Source: CAZEHJ01 sp964512485
GTDB taxonomy: Bacteria > Bacteroidota > Rhodothermia > Rhodothermales > UBA10348
Length of the DNA: 28,600 nt
NCBI GenBank assembly: GCA_964512485.1
Contig: CAZEHJ010000046.1
Location: forward strand, 1 to 28,600
Direction: 5' to 3'
Of this stretch, positions 5,695 to 13,325 are shown piece by piece. The notes beneath the pieces are model-generated. The model saw only the letters and a program-made list of their open reading frames with translations, was not told the DNA's origin and ran no database searches. Made by a program: the position numbers and the translations under genes. Position 1 is the first letter of the stretch. Each line of letters begins with the position of its first letter.

Positions 5695-7140
5695 ATGCCG
5701 CTCAGTCTGTTTCAAAAAAACACGTTTGACGACATCGACGTTCAAGCGTTCCGCGACAACTCGCGGCAACTTGACGAGTTCATGTCCGGCGACTTTTCGA
5801 GCATGGCCGATGAGCTGACGAAAGCCTTCCCTAACGCTCCGTCGCTGCCCGAAAGGTACGTTCTGTTCGCGCAGCGCGTGGCCGAAGAAATCGCAACGCT
5901 GTACGACCAGCCACCGCGGCGTGAGTTCGCCGGCGTCAACCGTGCCCAGCGTGACAAGCTCGAGGAAATCTACGCCGCTTCGAAGTTCGATGAAGAGTTG
6001 AAGCGCTTGCAGATGCGGCTGGTCTTGCAACAGACGATGATCGCCCAGGTGCTGCCAACGAACAGCTCGCGCAAGTATCGGCTACAGCACTACGCGCCTC
6101 ACGAGTTTGAGGTTGAGCCCGCACAGGGCGCCGCGTGGAAGGACCTGGACGCCGCGCCGGAAGTGCAGCTGCTTTGGCCGATCCGCACCATTGATGAACG
6201 CGTATGGTACGGCGCGCTGACGCTCACGCGGTCAACTGCGACGATCACCGGCGGCACCAAGCCGGTCGGCCTGTATCCGGGCTTCGGCGGCGTCAACCCG
6301 TACGGCAGGATCCCGCTGTCGGTATTGCGCACAGTTGAACCGCGCCGCGGTCGCTTCTGCGGCCCGATTGCCGAGGATGTCTTGGCACTCAACATCGCTT
6401 TGAATCTCGGCGCGTCCGACCGCGAATCGATGCTGCATCACCAGGCGTGGGGTCAGAAGGTGCTGACCACCGCCGCCGGTGAGATGGTGCCCAGCAAGGC
6501 GATGGTTGAGAACATCCCCGTCGGTCACGATCGCATGATGGTGCTGCCGTCGGCTGGCATGGATTACAAGATCGTCCAAGGCGATCCGAAGGTGCACGCC
6601 TACATCGCCAGCGATGAGCACGCTATCAAGACAGCTGCGACCATGCGCGACATGTCGCCGTCTCGCTTCTCGAAGGCCAACACGGCTCAGACCGGCGCCG
6701 CTCGACAGGCCGATGCCGCCGATCGCGAGCAGGCTCGAAAGCGCTACGCGAAAATCTTCGAAGCCTTCGAACGCGAGCTGTTGGCGACCATCGGTGAGAC
6801 AACCCGGATCTTCGGTGACGCTGTCCCGATCCCCGAGACGGCCCGGCTTGAGTCGATCCACTACCACGCCTGGCAGCCACCGGTTGACCCGCAGGCACAG
6901 GTGCAGGCCAACCAAGCGACGGACGCCACCGGCGAGACAAGCCCGGTAACCCGTGTTGCCTTGAAGCACAACATCCCGCGAGACGCTGCGATCGACCTGA
7001 TGCAGCAGCACATCGCGGAACAATCTGAAATCAACCCTTCGCCCACGATGCAGGAGAGTACTGATGAGCGAGACGACCCCGGCAACGACGCCGGCCCCGA
7101 CACCGACACCGGAAGCCAGCCCGCCACCGCCGCAGCCTGA
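5695..7140 (+). CDS. Portal protein
   Basis: The dodecameric portal forms the vertex through which DNA is packaged and to which the tail attaches. I start at ATG 5695, with GGAAGGTG 8 bases upstream, giving 481 residues, typical of siphovirus portals. A TTG at 5638 would extend it by 19 residues, but those extra residues resemble no portal N-terminus. Features are the helical N-terminal region, the middle beta-rich section, and the helical Arg/Gln/Ala-rich region (SRFSKANTAQTGAARQADAADREQ) where portal stem helices usually lie. It directly follows terL and overlaps the scaffold-like gene, the standard terminase-portal-scaffold-capsid order. Family assignment rests on context and general sequence look. 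Confidence 0.85.
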   Translation: MPLSLFQKNTFDDIDVQAFRDNSRQLDEFMSGDFSSMADELTKAFPNAPSLPERYVLFAQRVAEEIATLYDQPPRREFAGVNRAQRDKLEEIYAASKFDEELKRLQMRLVLQQTMIAQVLPTNSSRKYRLQHYAPHEFEVEPAQGAAWKDLDAAPEVQLLWPIRTIDERVWYGALTLTRSTATITGGTKPVGLYPGFGGVNPYGRIPLSVLRTVEPRRGRFCGPIAEDVLALNIALNLGASDRESMLHHQAWGQKVLTTAAGEMVPSKAMVENIPVGHDRMMVLPSAGMDYKIVQGDPKVHAYIASDEHAIKTAATMRDMSPSRFSKANTAQTGAARQADAADREQARKRYAKIFEAFERELLATIGETTRIFGDAVPIPETARLESIHYHAWQPPVDPQAQVQANQATDATGETSPVTRVALKHNIPRDAAIDLMQQHIAEQSEINPSPTMQESTDERDDPGNDAGPDTDTGSQPATAAA

Positions 7141-7591
7141 GCCTGTCGTAGAAGCCGCGGCAGAGCCCGCCGAGCCAACACAAGACCAGACGCCCGACGG
7201 CGCCCAGCCCGAAGCGGACCCGCGCATCGCCGCCCTTGAGGCTGCTTTGGCGCAGGCGTCCAACGACGCACGCGCAGCAGCGGAACGCGTTGCAGCCCTC
7301 GAGGCCAAGGGCGTTGAAGACCGGCGTGCCGCTGCGCTCGCGAAGATGGGCTTGCCCGATCACTTCCATGCGCTGGCTCCCACCGGCGACCCCGCCGATC
7401 CGAAGGTGCGTGAAGCGCTGGACAAGTTCGCGGCGGATCCTAAGTACGTCAACGTCTTCAAGGCGCGTGTGACTACCGAAGTCGACGTAGCGGAGAACCT
7501 GGACGCACGCATCCAAGGCAAGAGCAACGTGTTCACCAACCCGAAGAAGCGCACCGAATCGTGGCGCGAAATCAAGTACGGGGAGCGATAA
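7064..7591 (+). CDS. Scaffold-like protein
   Basis: The 175-residue protein has a long Pro/Thr/Ala/Glu-rich, disordered N-terminus (about residues 1-50). An Ala/Glu coiled coil (residues about 55-85, AALEAALAQASNDARAAAER) follows, then a basic C-terminus (NPKKRTESWREIKYGER). This is the layout of phage scaffolding proteins, whose basic C-terminus docks on the coat protein during prohead assembly. The ATG has a good AGGAG site and overlaps the 3' end of the portal gene by 77 bases in another frame. One small gene separates it from the capsid gene. No protease is seen, so scaffold release may not need cleavage. Confidence 0.75.
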   Translation: MSETTPATTPAPTPTPEASPPPPQPEPVVEAAAEPAEPTQDQTPDGAQPEADPRIAALEAALAQASNDARAAAERVAALEAKGVEDRRAAALAKMGLPDHFHALAPTGDPADPKVREALDKFAADPKYVNVFKARVTTEVDVAENLDARIQGKSNVFTNPKKRTESWREIKYGER

Positions 7592-7594
7592 GAC

Positions 7595-8056
7595 ATGGCA
7601 CGGAAGATCAAGCCCAGCGACGCCGCCCCGAATCCGTTTGCGGACGAACAGCAGCCCGCCGACGCATCTCCGCCCACCGGCACCGGCGACAGTGCCATGG
7701 ATGCGTGGATCCGCGAAGCCAGCGAACGGGCCGGCGAGACGATCCAGCAGAATGCCGAGATGGGATTCGGCACGGTGCTCCCGGCCAACCCTGCGCTGCG
7801 CTACAGCACCGGCGATGGCGACATGCCCGGCGAGCATCTTGGACGGTGGCGAGCCGAGTTGGAGGCGCTGGGCTACCGCGACGTTACCGCGGACGTGTCG
7901 GTCGTTATCGGGATCGCGAATCCGGTTGTGTACGCGATCCCAAAAGAGGTCTATCGCAAGGTCATCCGCCCGGCGCGGCTCAAGCGCCAGCGCGAGATGA
8001 ACGACCGATTCGGCATGATGGAGCCGCACATCCAGCGACCGGCGTCCGTATCATAA
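7595..8056 (+). CDS. Hypothetical protein between scaffold and capsid genes
   Basis: This 153-residue protein has a polar Pro/Ala/Asp-rich N-terminus (residues 1-40), a helical middle (DAWIREASERAGETIQQN) and a more conserved-looking C-terminus (YAIPKEVYRKVIRPARLKRQREMNDR) that is highly basic. The start has GGGGAGCG upstream and follows the scaffold-like gene by three bases. Position suggests a head-assembly role (head fibre, decoration or second scaffold). I recognise no family. Confidence 0.65.
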   Translation: MARKIKPSDAAPNPFADEQQPADASPPTGTGDSAMDAWIREASERAGETIQQNAEMGFGTVLPANPALRYSTGDGDMPGEHLGRWRAELEALGYRDVTADVSVVIGIANPVVYAIPKEVYRKVIRPARLKRQREMNDRFGMMEPHIQRPASVS

Positions 8057-8089
8057 CGGTTGCACGCACAACGCCGCGCGTGTACCGTT
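8055..8089 (+). promoter_or_regulatory. Hairpin directly after the stop codon, upstream of the capsid gene
   Basis: AACGGT (8055-8060) pairs with ACCGTT (8084-8089) and CACGC (8063-8067) pairs with GCGTG (8078-8082), giving an 11-bp interrupted stem with a 10-base loop. The left arm starts within the TAA stop of the upstream gene. There is no T-tract after it, so it is not a normal intrinsic terminator; an mRNA-processing or stabilising hairpin that raises capsid expression is possible. A second overlapping repeat, CAACGCC and GGCGTTG (8069-8075, 8092-8098), offers an alternative fold. Confidence 0.45.
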
Positions 8090-8161
8090 GTGGCGTTGCG
8101 GCCCACGATGCACGCGCCTTAGAACGACGATCCACGCGATCCAACCTTTGGAGCGGTCCCG

Positions 8162-9076
8162 ATGGCCAACTCACTCTCTAACTTGCAGCGCACCGCCTAC
8201 GAAGTCTTCGAAGAGACTCTTGCGCAGGGTGTCGCCGATTTCGCCAAGTGCGGCCCGGTCTACAGCACAGACGAAGCCAAACTGACGCTCAACGCGGACC
8301 AGTCTGGCGGCGGCTTCACCGCGTACACCGCGCCCGGAACCAGCGTCGACAAAGACGTTACCAGCGGAACGGTGTCGTTCACCAGCTCACCGAAAGCCAA
8401 GATCGAGCGCTTTAGCTGGTCGCAGATCAAAGACAACCCCGAGTTGATCCAGCACCGCGCTCGCTCGCTTGCCAACCGCGCCATGGCCGACATCAGCGCC
8501 GTTTGGGGAACAGGCGTTTCCGCGACCTTCACCGCCGCTCATCCGCTCGCGGGCACCGGCGCCGGACAGGTCGGCGCGTCCAAGAAGTTTCTCGATACGT
8601 CGATGGGTGTCAGCGGCCTGTCGCAGTCCAACCTGTTCACCGCGCCGCTGTCGCGTTCCGCTCTTGTCGGCGCGATCCAGACCATGCGCGAGTGGAAGAG
8701 CTGGGGCGCCGACCAGGTCCCGCTCAACCTTGGCGCCGACGGCAGTAACCTGGTGCTCATCTGCGGTCCCGAGAACGAAGATCTCGCCTACTCGCTGCAG
8801 AACAGCCAGCTCATCAGCGCCGATAACCAGGCCAGCATGTTGGGCGGACGCGTCGCGGAGGTTGTCGTGACACCGCACACCGCCGTCGGTTCGGACTGGT
8901 GGCTGGTAGACCGCAGCGTCGGCCCGATCGGCATGTGGATCCGCGAAATGCCGCGCATCACCGTCACCGAGGACAGCCAGCAGGCCAACTTGGACGTCGT
9001 GATGTCCGCTCGCTTCCACGCTGATTTTGTCTACACCGTTGAGGGTGCCGGCATCATTGGATCCAACGTCGCGTAA
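8162..9076 (+). CDS. Major capsid protein
   Basis: The 304-residue protein forms the icosahedral head lattice. It sits after the scaffold-like and small genes and before the connector genes, the standard capsid slot, and it starts from ATG with TTTGGAGCGGTCCC upstream. Sequence style is that of HK97-fold coats of the Mu gpT-like group: an N-terminal helical arm, a Thr/Ser-rich extended segment (about residues 55-85), helical spine-like segments (SWSQIKDNPELIQHRARS) and a C-terminal beta-rich part ending ARFHADFVYTVEGAGIIGSN. The lack of a long N-terminal delta domain and protease fits a separate scaffold protein. Identification is by context and fold-like features, not by a specific motif. 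Confidence 0.85.
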   Translation: MANSLSNLQRTAYEVFEETLAQGVADFAKCGPVYSTDEAKLTLNADQSGGGFTAYTAPGTSVDKDVTSGTVSFTSSPKAKIERFSWSQIKDNPELIQHRARSLANRAMADISAVWGTGVSATFTAAHPLAGTGAGQVGASKKFLDTSMGVSGLSQSNLFTAPLSRSALVGAIQTMREWKSWGADQVPLNLGADGSNLVLICGPENEDLAYSLQNSQLISADNQASMLGGRVAEVVVTPHTAVGSDWWLVDRSVGPIGMWIREMPRITVTEDSQQANLDVVMSARFHADFVYTVEGAGIIGSNVA

Positions 9077-9108
9077 AGCCTTCAACCGGCGAGCCCAGGG
9101 GGCGTTAG

Positions 9109-9990
9109 ATGCCGCTTGAAGTCCACTATAATACGGCGCTGCCGGTCTTTCTCGAGCCTGCCGACGGCCTGCTCGCAACGACTGCCAGCGCAGTATTGTA
9201 CAAGAGCAGCGGCGACGCGCTCGAGACGCTTACGGTTACGCTGCCCACCGCTGGCAGCAAGACCATAGCCGCCGGCAGCACCGCCGAAGCGCTCGTTTTT
9301 AGCGACGTCACCGCCGTAACGGTGGGCCACAAGTGGCGCGTCACGTCTGACGGTGTGCGCTTCGTGTTCGAAGTCGCGCGCGTTGACAGCACCACGGTCT
9401 ATCCGCTGGAGCCGCTGCCGTTGACGCCGGACACGGGTAGTGCTGTCGAGCCGATCCGCATGACGGCGACCATTGCGGCGCCGGGCGAGACGCAGATAGA
9501 CGACAATTTGCGGCTTGAGTGGCTGTACGACGACGGCACGACCGAAGGGTTTGCCGCTGACGATGTCAGTATTGTCCGCTGGAAGTGGAACACGCCGATC
9601 ACGGCGGCGCGCATCCGGCAGCACGTCGCCTATGCCTTCCCCGCGACGGTCAAGGCGCGTAGCGAGCACTACTGGCAGACGGTGGCCGATGAGGCCAACG
9701 AGCGGATCCGCGGTGCCATCTTGGCCACGGGCCGGCGCCCACACCTGTACGGGTCGCCCGACGCGTTCAAACACGCTGGCGTCGCGTGTGCGCGCTGGCT
9801 CCTGTCAATGGAAGGGATCGTAGCGCCGGGCACCAACCCGGGACTTGAGCGCGAGGCGATGCACGCCGAATACCAGCGCGAGATTGTGGAAGCCATCAGC
9901 TCGCTCAACACCTACGATCGCGACGGCGACGGCGCCATTGACACCACCGAAGCGCGCGGGCTCTGGTGGTCTGTAGGGACGTCGCGGTAA
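9109..9990 (+). CDS. Head-tail connector-type protein with a C-terminal EF-hand-like loop
   Basis: This 293-residue protein follows the capsid gene, where adaptor proteins are encoded. The N-terminal half is beta-rich (Thr/Val/Ala). The C-terminal half is helical (WQTVADEANERIRGAILATG; FKHAGVACARWLLSMEG), like gp6-type connectors that bind the portal. Residues 270-281 (DRDGDGAIDTTE) match the canonical EF-hand calcium loop D-x-D-x-D-G-x-I-x-x-x-E at positions 1, 3, 5, 6, 8 and 12. A ribosome site AGGGGG precedes ATG 9109. It ends with a TAATG overlap with the next gene. Calcium binding is inferred from the loop only. Confidence 0.7.
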   Translation: MPLEVHYNTALPVFLEPADGLLATTASAVLYKSSGDALETLTVTLPTAGSKTIAAGSTAEALVFSDVTAVTVGHKWRVTSDGVRFVFEVARVDSTTVYPLEPLPLTPDTGSAVEPIRMTATIAAPGETQIDDNLRLEWLYDDGTTEGFAADDVSIVRWKWNTPITAARIRQHVAYAFPATVKARSEHYWQTVADEANERIRGAILATGRRPHLYGSPDAFKHAGVACARWLLSMEGIVAPGTNPGLEREAMHAEYQREIVEAISSLNTYDRDGDGAIDTTEARGLWWSVGTSR

Positions 9991-10772
9991 TGGCGAAGGG
10001 CTTTCTGCAAGTCGAGATAGACGGCGCCGTTGGTCGGTTGACGGCCAAACAGGGCGTCAACGCGAACCTGCGCGCGCGGTTCCTGCCCGTCGTCACGCTG
10101 GCGACCATCTACCTGTCGCACCTGAAGAAGCGCATCGCGCGCGGTCAATTCGCGACACGTCCGAAGGGCTACAGGTCGATGCGGCAGACGTCCAAGAAAT
10201 CTGGCAAGCCTCGCGGCTTTGTCGTCTCCGAGCTGTACGCGAAACGCGCACAGGCGCCGATGGGCGCGGCCACATCGGCGGACTGGCATCGCAAGGCAGG
10301 CACCAAGCCCGGCCAAGCCACCGGCGAGCTCGTGAAGGGCTTGCAGGCGCGCGGTGTCGGAAGCGGAGCGGCCAAGGCCAAGATTGATGCGCGCGGCACG
10401 TCAATCGGCTCCAGCACCGGCGAGCGCATCATCAAGGCGGGCGCCAAGGGCAACCGGAGAGGCAAGGAAGACAAGCGCAAGGTCGGCAAGAAGGTGCGCA
10501 ACCAAGCCAAACTGGCCGGCGTTTGGAAGACGTTGCGCGTGAACCTGGTGCAGCCCACCGACGCCGAAGTTACATCCATGGCGCGCACCGCAGCGATGGG
10601 TTTGCACGCCGAAGTGTTCAACGTCTTGGCCATCAGTGAAACGTCGACCACCAAGCGCAGCGTACGGCGCGGCAAGGTCACGCACCGCAAGCACAAGGAA
10701 GTCAAGGCGCAACTGCGGCGCAGCACCGACCGCACCCTATACGAGCGCTTATCGCGTCAGTGGGTGCGCTGA
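9990..10772 (+). CDS. Neck/tail-completion protein (HK97 gp10-like by position)
   Basis: The 260-residue product starts at ATG 9990, overlapping the previous stop (TAATG). It is very basic, Lys/Arg-rich throughout (for example KGNRRGKEDKRKVGKKVRNQ), especially from residue 40 to the end. Gene order (connector, this gene, tail-terminator-like gene, tail tube) puts it in the slot of gp10-like neck or tail-completion proteins. It overlaps the next gene by one base (TGATG). The unusually basic middle is uncharacterised; identification is positional. Confidence 0.6.
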   Translation: MAKGFLQVEIDGAVGRLTAKQGVNANLRARFLPVVTLATIYLSHLKKRIARGQFATRPKGYRSMRQTSKKSGKPRGFVVSELYAKRAQAPMGAATSADWHRKAGTKPGQATGELVKGLQARGVGSGAAKAKIDARGTSIGSSTGERIIKAGAKGNRRGKEDKRKVGKKVRNQAKLAGVWKTLRVNLVQPTDAEVTSMARTAAMGLHAEVFNVLAISETSTTKRSVRRGKVTHRKHKEVKAQLRRSTDRTLYERLSRQWVR

Positions 10773-11215
10773 TGGCTATCAAACCGTCGCAGCTCTGCCA
10801 GGTGTTCATTGACGCCATCGAAGCGCAGGCCGTCCCGGCGGCGGACAAAGCGCACCCCGGCGACATCTTTACCGGCGTCATCGGCCCGCCGGCGCTTGAG
10901 ATGGATCGTCATTTCGGTGTCGAGTGCAGCGCGAGCCAGCGTCGCAATCTCAACGGCTGCCGCACAGAGCACCAGGCCTTGATCACGCTGACGTTCGTGT
11001 ACGTCGATTCAAGCGACGAAGACACGTACAAGCGGATCATCGATGACATGGCGCTGGTGTCCGAGGCGGTGCACGACGTGCGCGAATCCGGCGTGTCCAA
11101 CGCAACGGAAATCCTGCAACACGTTGTCGTCTCAGGTGGCGACGTGGCGCCGGGCCCAACGGAACAAACGATTGCCGTTCAACGGCAGGTTGAAGTCGTG
11201 TATACCTACGGCTGA
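10772..11215 (+). CDS. Tail terminator-like protein
   Basis: The 147-residue product starts at ATG 10772, which overlaps the previous stop (TGATG). An earlier GTG at 10760 is less likely. Size, mixed alpha/beta look (TLTFVYVDSSDEDTYKRIID; the end YVYTYG-like strand VEVVYTYG) and position just before the tail tube fit the tail-terminator family (lambda gpU-like), which caps the tail tube and sets the joining point to the head. No diagnostic motif is seen; assignment is by position and size. Confidence 0.65.
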   Translation: MAIKPSQLCQVFIDAIEAQAVPAADKAHPGDIFTGVIGPPALEMDRHFGVECSASQRRNLNGCRTEHQALITLTFVYVDSSDEDTYKRIIDDMALVSEAVHDVRESGVSNATEILQHVVVSGGDVAPGPTEQTIAVQRQVEVVYTYG

Positions 11216-11230
11216 GAATAGGAGGCCACA

Positions 11231-12541
11231 ATGGCACGCTGGTCATGGCAAGAGCGCTCGGTCGGGTTCGCCCGTCAGTCCGATCTGACGACAACCGCAA
11301 CCACCGGATTCGCGTACATCCCCGCCGAAGTCGGGATGCCGGAGTTCGTTCGGTCGACCGAGGAGTTTCAATTCGGCACGTCACAGGCTGGCGCGATGGA
11401 GGCCCCGGTCACCGGCAGCAAGCACGGCGGCACGTTCACCGTTCGGTTCCCGTTGCAGTCGATGTTGTCCGGGTACGACGGCAGCAATTACGGCAGCGGG
11501 ATCACGCAGACAAACGACGTGATCGCGCGCACCGCGGTCCTGTTCCAGCACGCCATCGGCGGCAACACCGGCGGCGTATCCAGCAACCAAGACCTGTTGG
11601 ACGGCAAGCTGGGCTATGACGAAGTCTACGACGCCACCGGCACGGCAGCGGGCAGCACTACCGGCGCAACCAATGTTGCCGTTGGCACCGGCAGCGGCTA
11701 CGACGAAGGCAACCTGTTGTTCGCGTCGACCGCGACCAACGACACGAGCCCTCTGCACGCATGGATCAAGACGCAGTCGACCGATGCGTTGACACACGCG
11801 GAAGCGTCGGCGGCTGCCGCTGCGACGTCTGACATCGTCTGGCCGACCAACACTTGCCCATACACCGGCGATGAGCCGGACCCGCTGACTTTCTATATCC
11901 TGGGCGACCAGACTCAGTTCGGGATCAAGGCGACTGGCTGCATCCCGCAGTCGTGGACGTTCGCCGGCAGCTCCGGCAGCACTCCCACGCTTGAAATCAC
12001 GTACGTTTGCACGAACCTGGAATACGACGACACGATCGGCGGGCTGCAAACCAAGGCGGTTTTCGCGCGCGTCCCGCCGGCACTCGGTGGTCGTGGCGCG
12101 TACGTGGCATACGGCGACACCGGCAGCGCTGCTAGCAAGTGCGGCGTGCACGATTTCACCATCAGCGGCGAGAACACGATTCACTTTGTCCCGTGCCACA
12201 GCAAGGACCAGGGCTTCTCTGATTTCGTGGTCACTGGCCGGCAGCTCACCGCATCGTTCGCCATCGACCACCAGTCAAGCGATGCCATCGCCGGCGGCGA
12301 GCACATCCACGGGACCGACTTTCGCGATGGCACAGCCAAGAGCCTTTCGCTGTTCGTCGGCTACCAGCCCGGCACGGTCTTTGCGTGTTTCCTGCCGAGT
12401 TGGCACATCGCGTCTCAGCCCACGCTCGAGGAAGTTGAAGGCGCCGTCTACCACCGGCTCAACCTGCGCGCTGGCGAATACGCCGGCGACACCGGCAGCG
12501 CCAAGGCGGCTGATTCGATCTTCCGTATCGCGTTCGGCTAG
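11231..12541 (+). CDS. Major tail tube protein
   Basis: This 436-residue protein is rich in Gly, Thr, Ser and Ala with a beta-rich pattern (TFTVRFPLQSMLSGYDGSN; LEITYVCTNLEYDD). It would polymerise into the tail tube. AGGAGG lies directly upstream of ATG 11231, the best ribosome site in the window, as expected for an abundant structural protein. It precedes the tail-assembly chaperone genes and the tape measure, the standard siphovirus order. At 436 residues it is longer than a simple tube protein, so an extra beta-domain on the tail surface is likely. Assignment rests on position and composition. Confidence 0.75.
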   Translation: MARWSWQERSVGFARQSDLTTTATTGFAYIPAEVGMPEFVRSTEEFQFGTSQAGAMEAPVTGSKHGGTFTVRFPLQSMLSGYDGSNYGSGITQTNDVIARTAVLFQHAIGGNTGGVSSNQDLLDGKLGYDEVYDATGTAAGSTTGATNVAVGTGSGYDEGNLLFASTATNDTSPLHAWIKTQSTDALTHAEASAAAAATSDIVWPTNTCPYTGDEPDPLTFYILGDQTQFGIKATGCIPQSWTFAGSSGSTPTLEITYVCTNLEYDDTIGGLQTKAVFARVPPALGGRGAYVAYGDTGSAASKCGVHDFTISGENTIHFVPCHSKDQGFSDFVVTGRQLTASFAIDHQSSDAIAGGEHIHGTDFRDGTAKSLSLFVGYQPGTVFACFLPSWHIASQPTLEEVEGAVYHRLNLRAGEYAGDTGSAKAADSIFRIAFG

Positions 12542-12573
12542 AACGCTCACCCACAGCAACCGGAGGCCCCACG

Positions 12574-12957
12574 ATGGCCCTTTTGTTGATCCAGACCACC
12601 GATACATGCGACTACGTCCACGCAGACGATCCCGAGGCGCATGCGCCGAAGGGCGCCGAAGGATGGATCCCAAAGACGCACACCGGCGCCAATGGCAAGG
12701 CGACGACGATCACGATCCGTCCGCTCAACGGTTTCCAACAGCTCGAATGTCACACCGCTGCGTCGACCGAAGACGGCGTCGACCAGGCGGAGATGGTGAC
12801 CGAAGTCCTGTCACGCGGGCTCATCGCTATCGATGGCAGCGAAAGCAAGGTCGCGGAATTCGTGGGGTCGCCGTCGTCCGACTACCTTATGTCGATCTTT
12901 ACGCTGGTCATGGAGGCGGGGGCAAACCCTACCCGTGGCCGCGACTCCGATACCTGA
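12574..12957 (+). CDS. Tail-assembly chaperone, first part (G-like)
   Basis: The 127-residue protein sits between the tail tube and tape-measure genes. In siphoviruses this slot holds the G/GT-type chaperone pair, which guides tape-measure folding and tube assembly. AACCGGAGGCCCCACG gives a strong ribosome site before ATG 12574. Near its 3' end is a GGGGGC run, and the -1 frame stays open into the next ORF, which fits the common programmed-frameshift layout. Otherwise no domain is recognised. Confidence 0.7.
   Translation: MALLLIQTTDTCDYVHADDPEAHAPKGAEGWIPKTHTGANGKATTITIRPLNGFQQLECHTAASTEDGVDQAEMVTEVLSRGLIAIDGSESKVAEFVGSPSSDYLMSIFTLVMEAGANPTRGRDSDT
12918..12924 (+). promoter_or_regulatory. 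Candidate -1 frameshift site in the chaperone pair
   Basis: GGGGGCA overlaps the zero-frame codons GCG GGG GCA near the end of the first chaperone ORF. A -1 shift would join that ORF to the open frame ending at 13325. The heptamer is not an ideal X-XXY-YYZ site because the A-site codon cannot re-pair well, so the exact slip point is uncertain. Confidence 0.3.
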
Positions 12958-12977
12958 ATCATGCGAGCGGCGAATGG

Positions 12978-13325
12978 ATGACAACGACTGCGGATGAATC
13001 CATGGCAGCCGCTGCGCGGGTCGCGTTGGCACCGGGAAACGTCCGGCTCCAAGGACATCGATGCGGCTGCACCGCCGGCCCGTGCAACAACGCACCGGAG
13101 GGCGGGATCAACGGTCGCATCTGGTCTGTCTGTCCGTTTGGCCACGCGCGCAACCCCGCCTTTCTTGCCGCTGCGTCGCTGACAAAGGCGCTGGACTGCG
13201 GTGCCGTCGCCGGCTGGCCGTTTGCGTTTAGTGCAGCGGTAGAGGCCGGGGTGTATGCTATCCGCCGTGAGCGCGTGGAGCACGAAGCGCGCGAAATCGA
13301 AAAGCGCCGATCCCGGGGTAGATGA
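12978..13325 (+). CDS. Tail-assembly chaperone, second part (T-like)
   Basis: As a separate gene from ATG 12978 this gives 115 residues; by a -1 shift near 12918 it would instead form the C-terminal part of a fusion. It contains a Cys cluster (HRCGCTAGPC, residues about 27-36) and a WSVCPFGHARNP segment, then LDCGAVAGWPFAFSAAVEAG and a charged C-terminal helix. Proteins with this CP...AGWP pattern are encoded next to chaperone and tape-measure genes in many phages. The ribosome site before 12978 is weak, which favours frameshift expression. The tape-measure gene starts in the stop codon (ATGA overlap). Confidence 0.65.
   Translation: MTTTADESMAAAARVALAPGNVRLQGHRCGCTAGPCNNAPEGGINGRIWSVCPFGHARNPAFLAAASLTKALDCGAVAGWPFAFSAAVEAGVYAIRRERVEHEAREIEKRRSRGR

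Noticed and set aside
7031..8029. 332-residue - strand ORF opposite the scaffold region
   Set aside because: Composition is that of an antisense shadow, and it crosses three well-supported + strand genes.
11991..12890. Long + strand ORF overlapping the tail tube gene
   Set aside because: Arg/Ser-rich shadow frame; only its 3' end after about 12920 looks like protein (second chaperone part).
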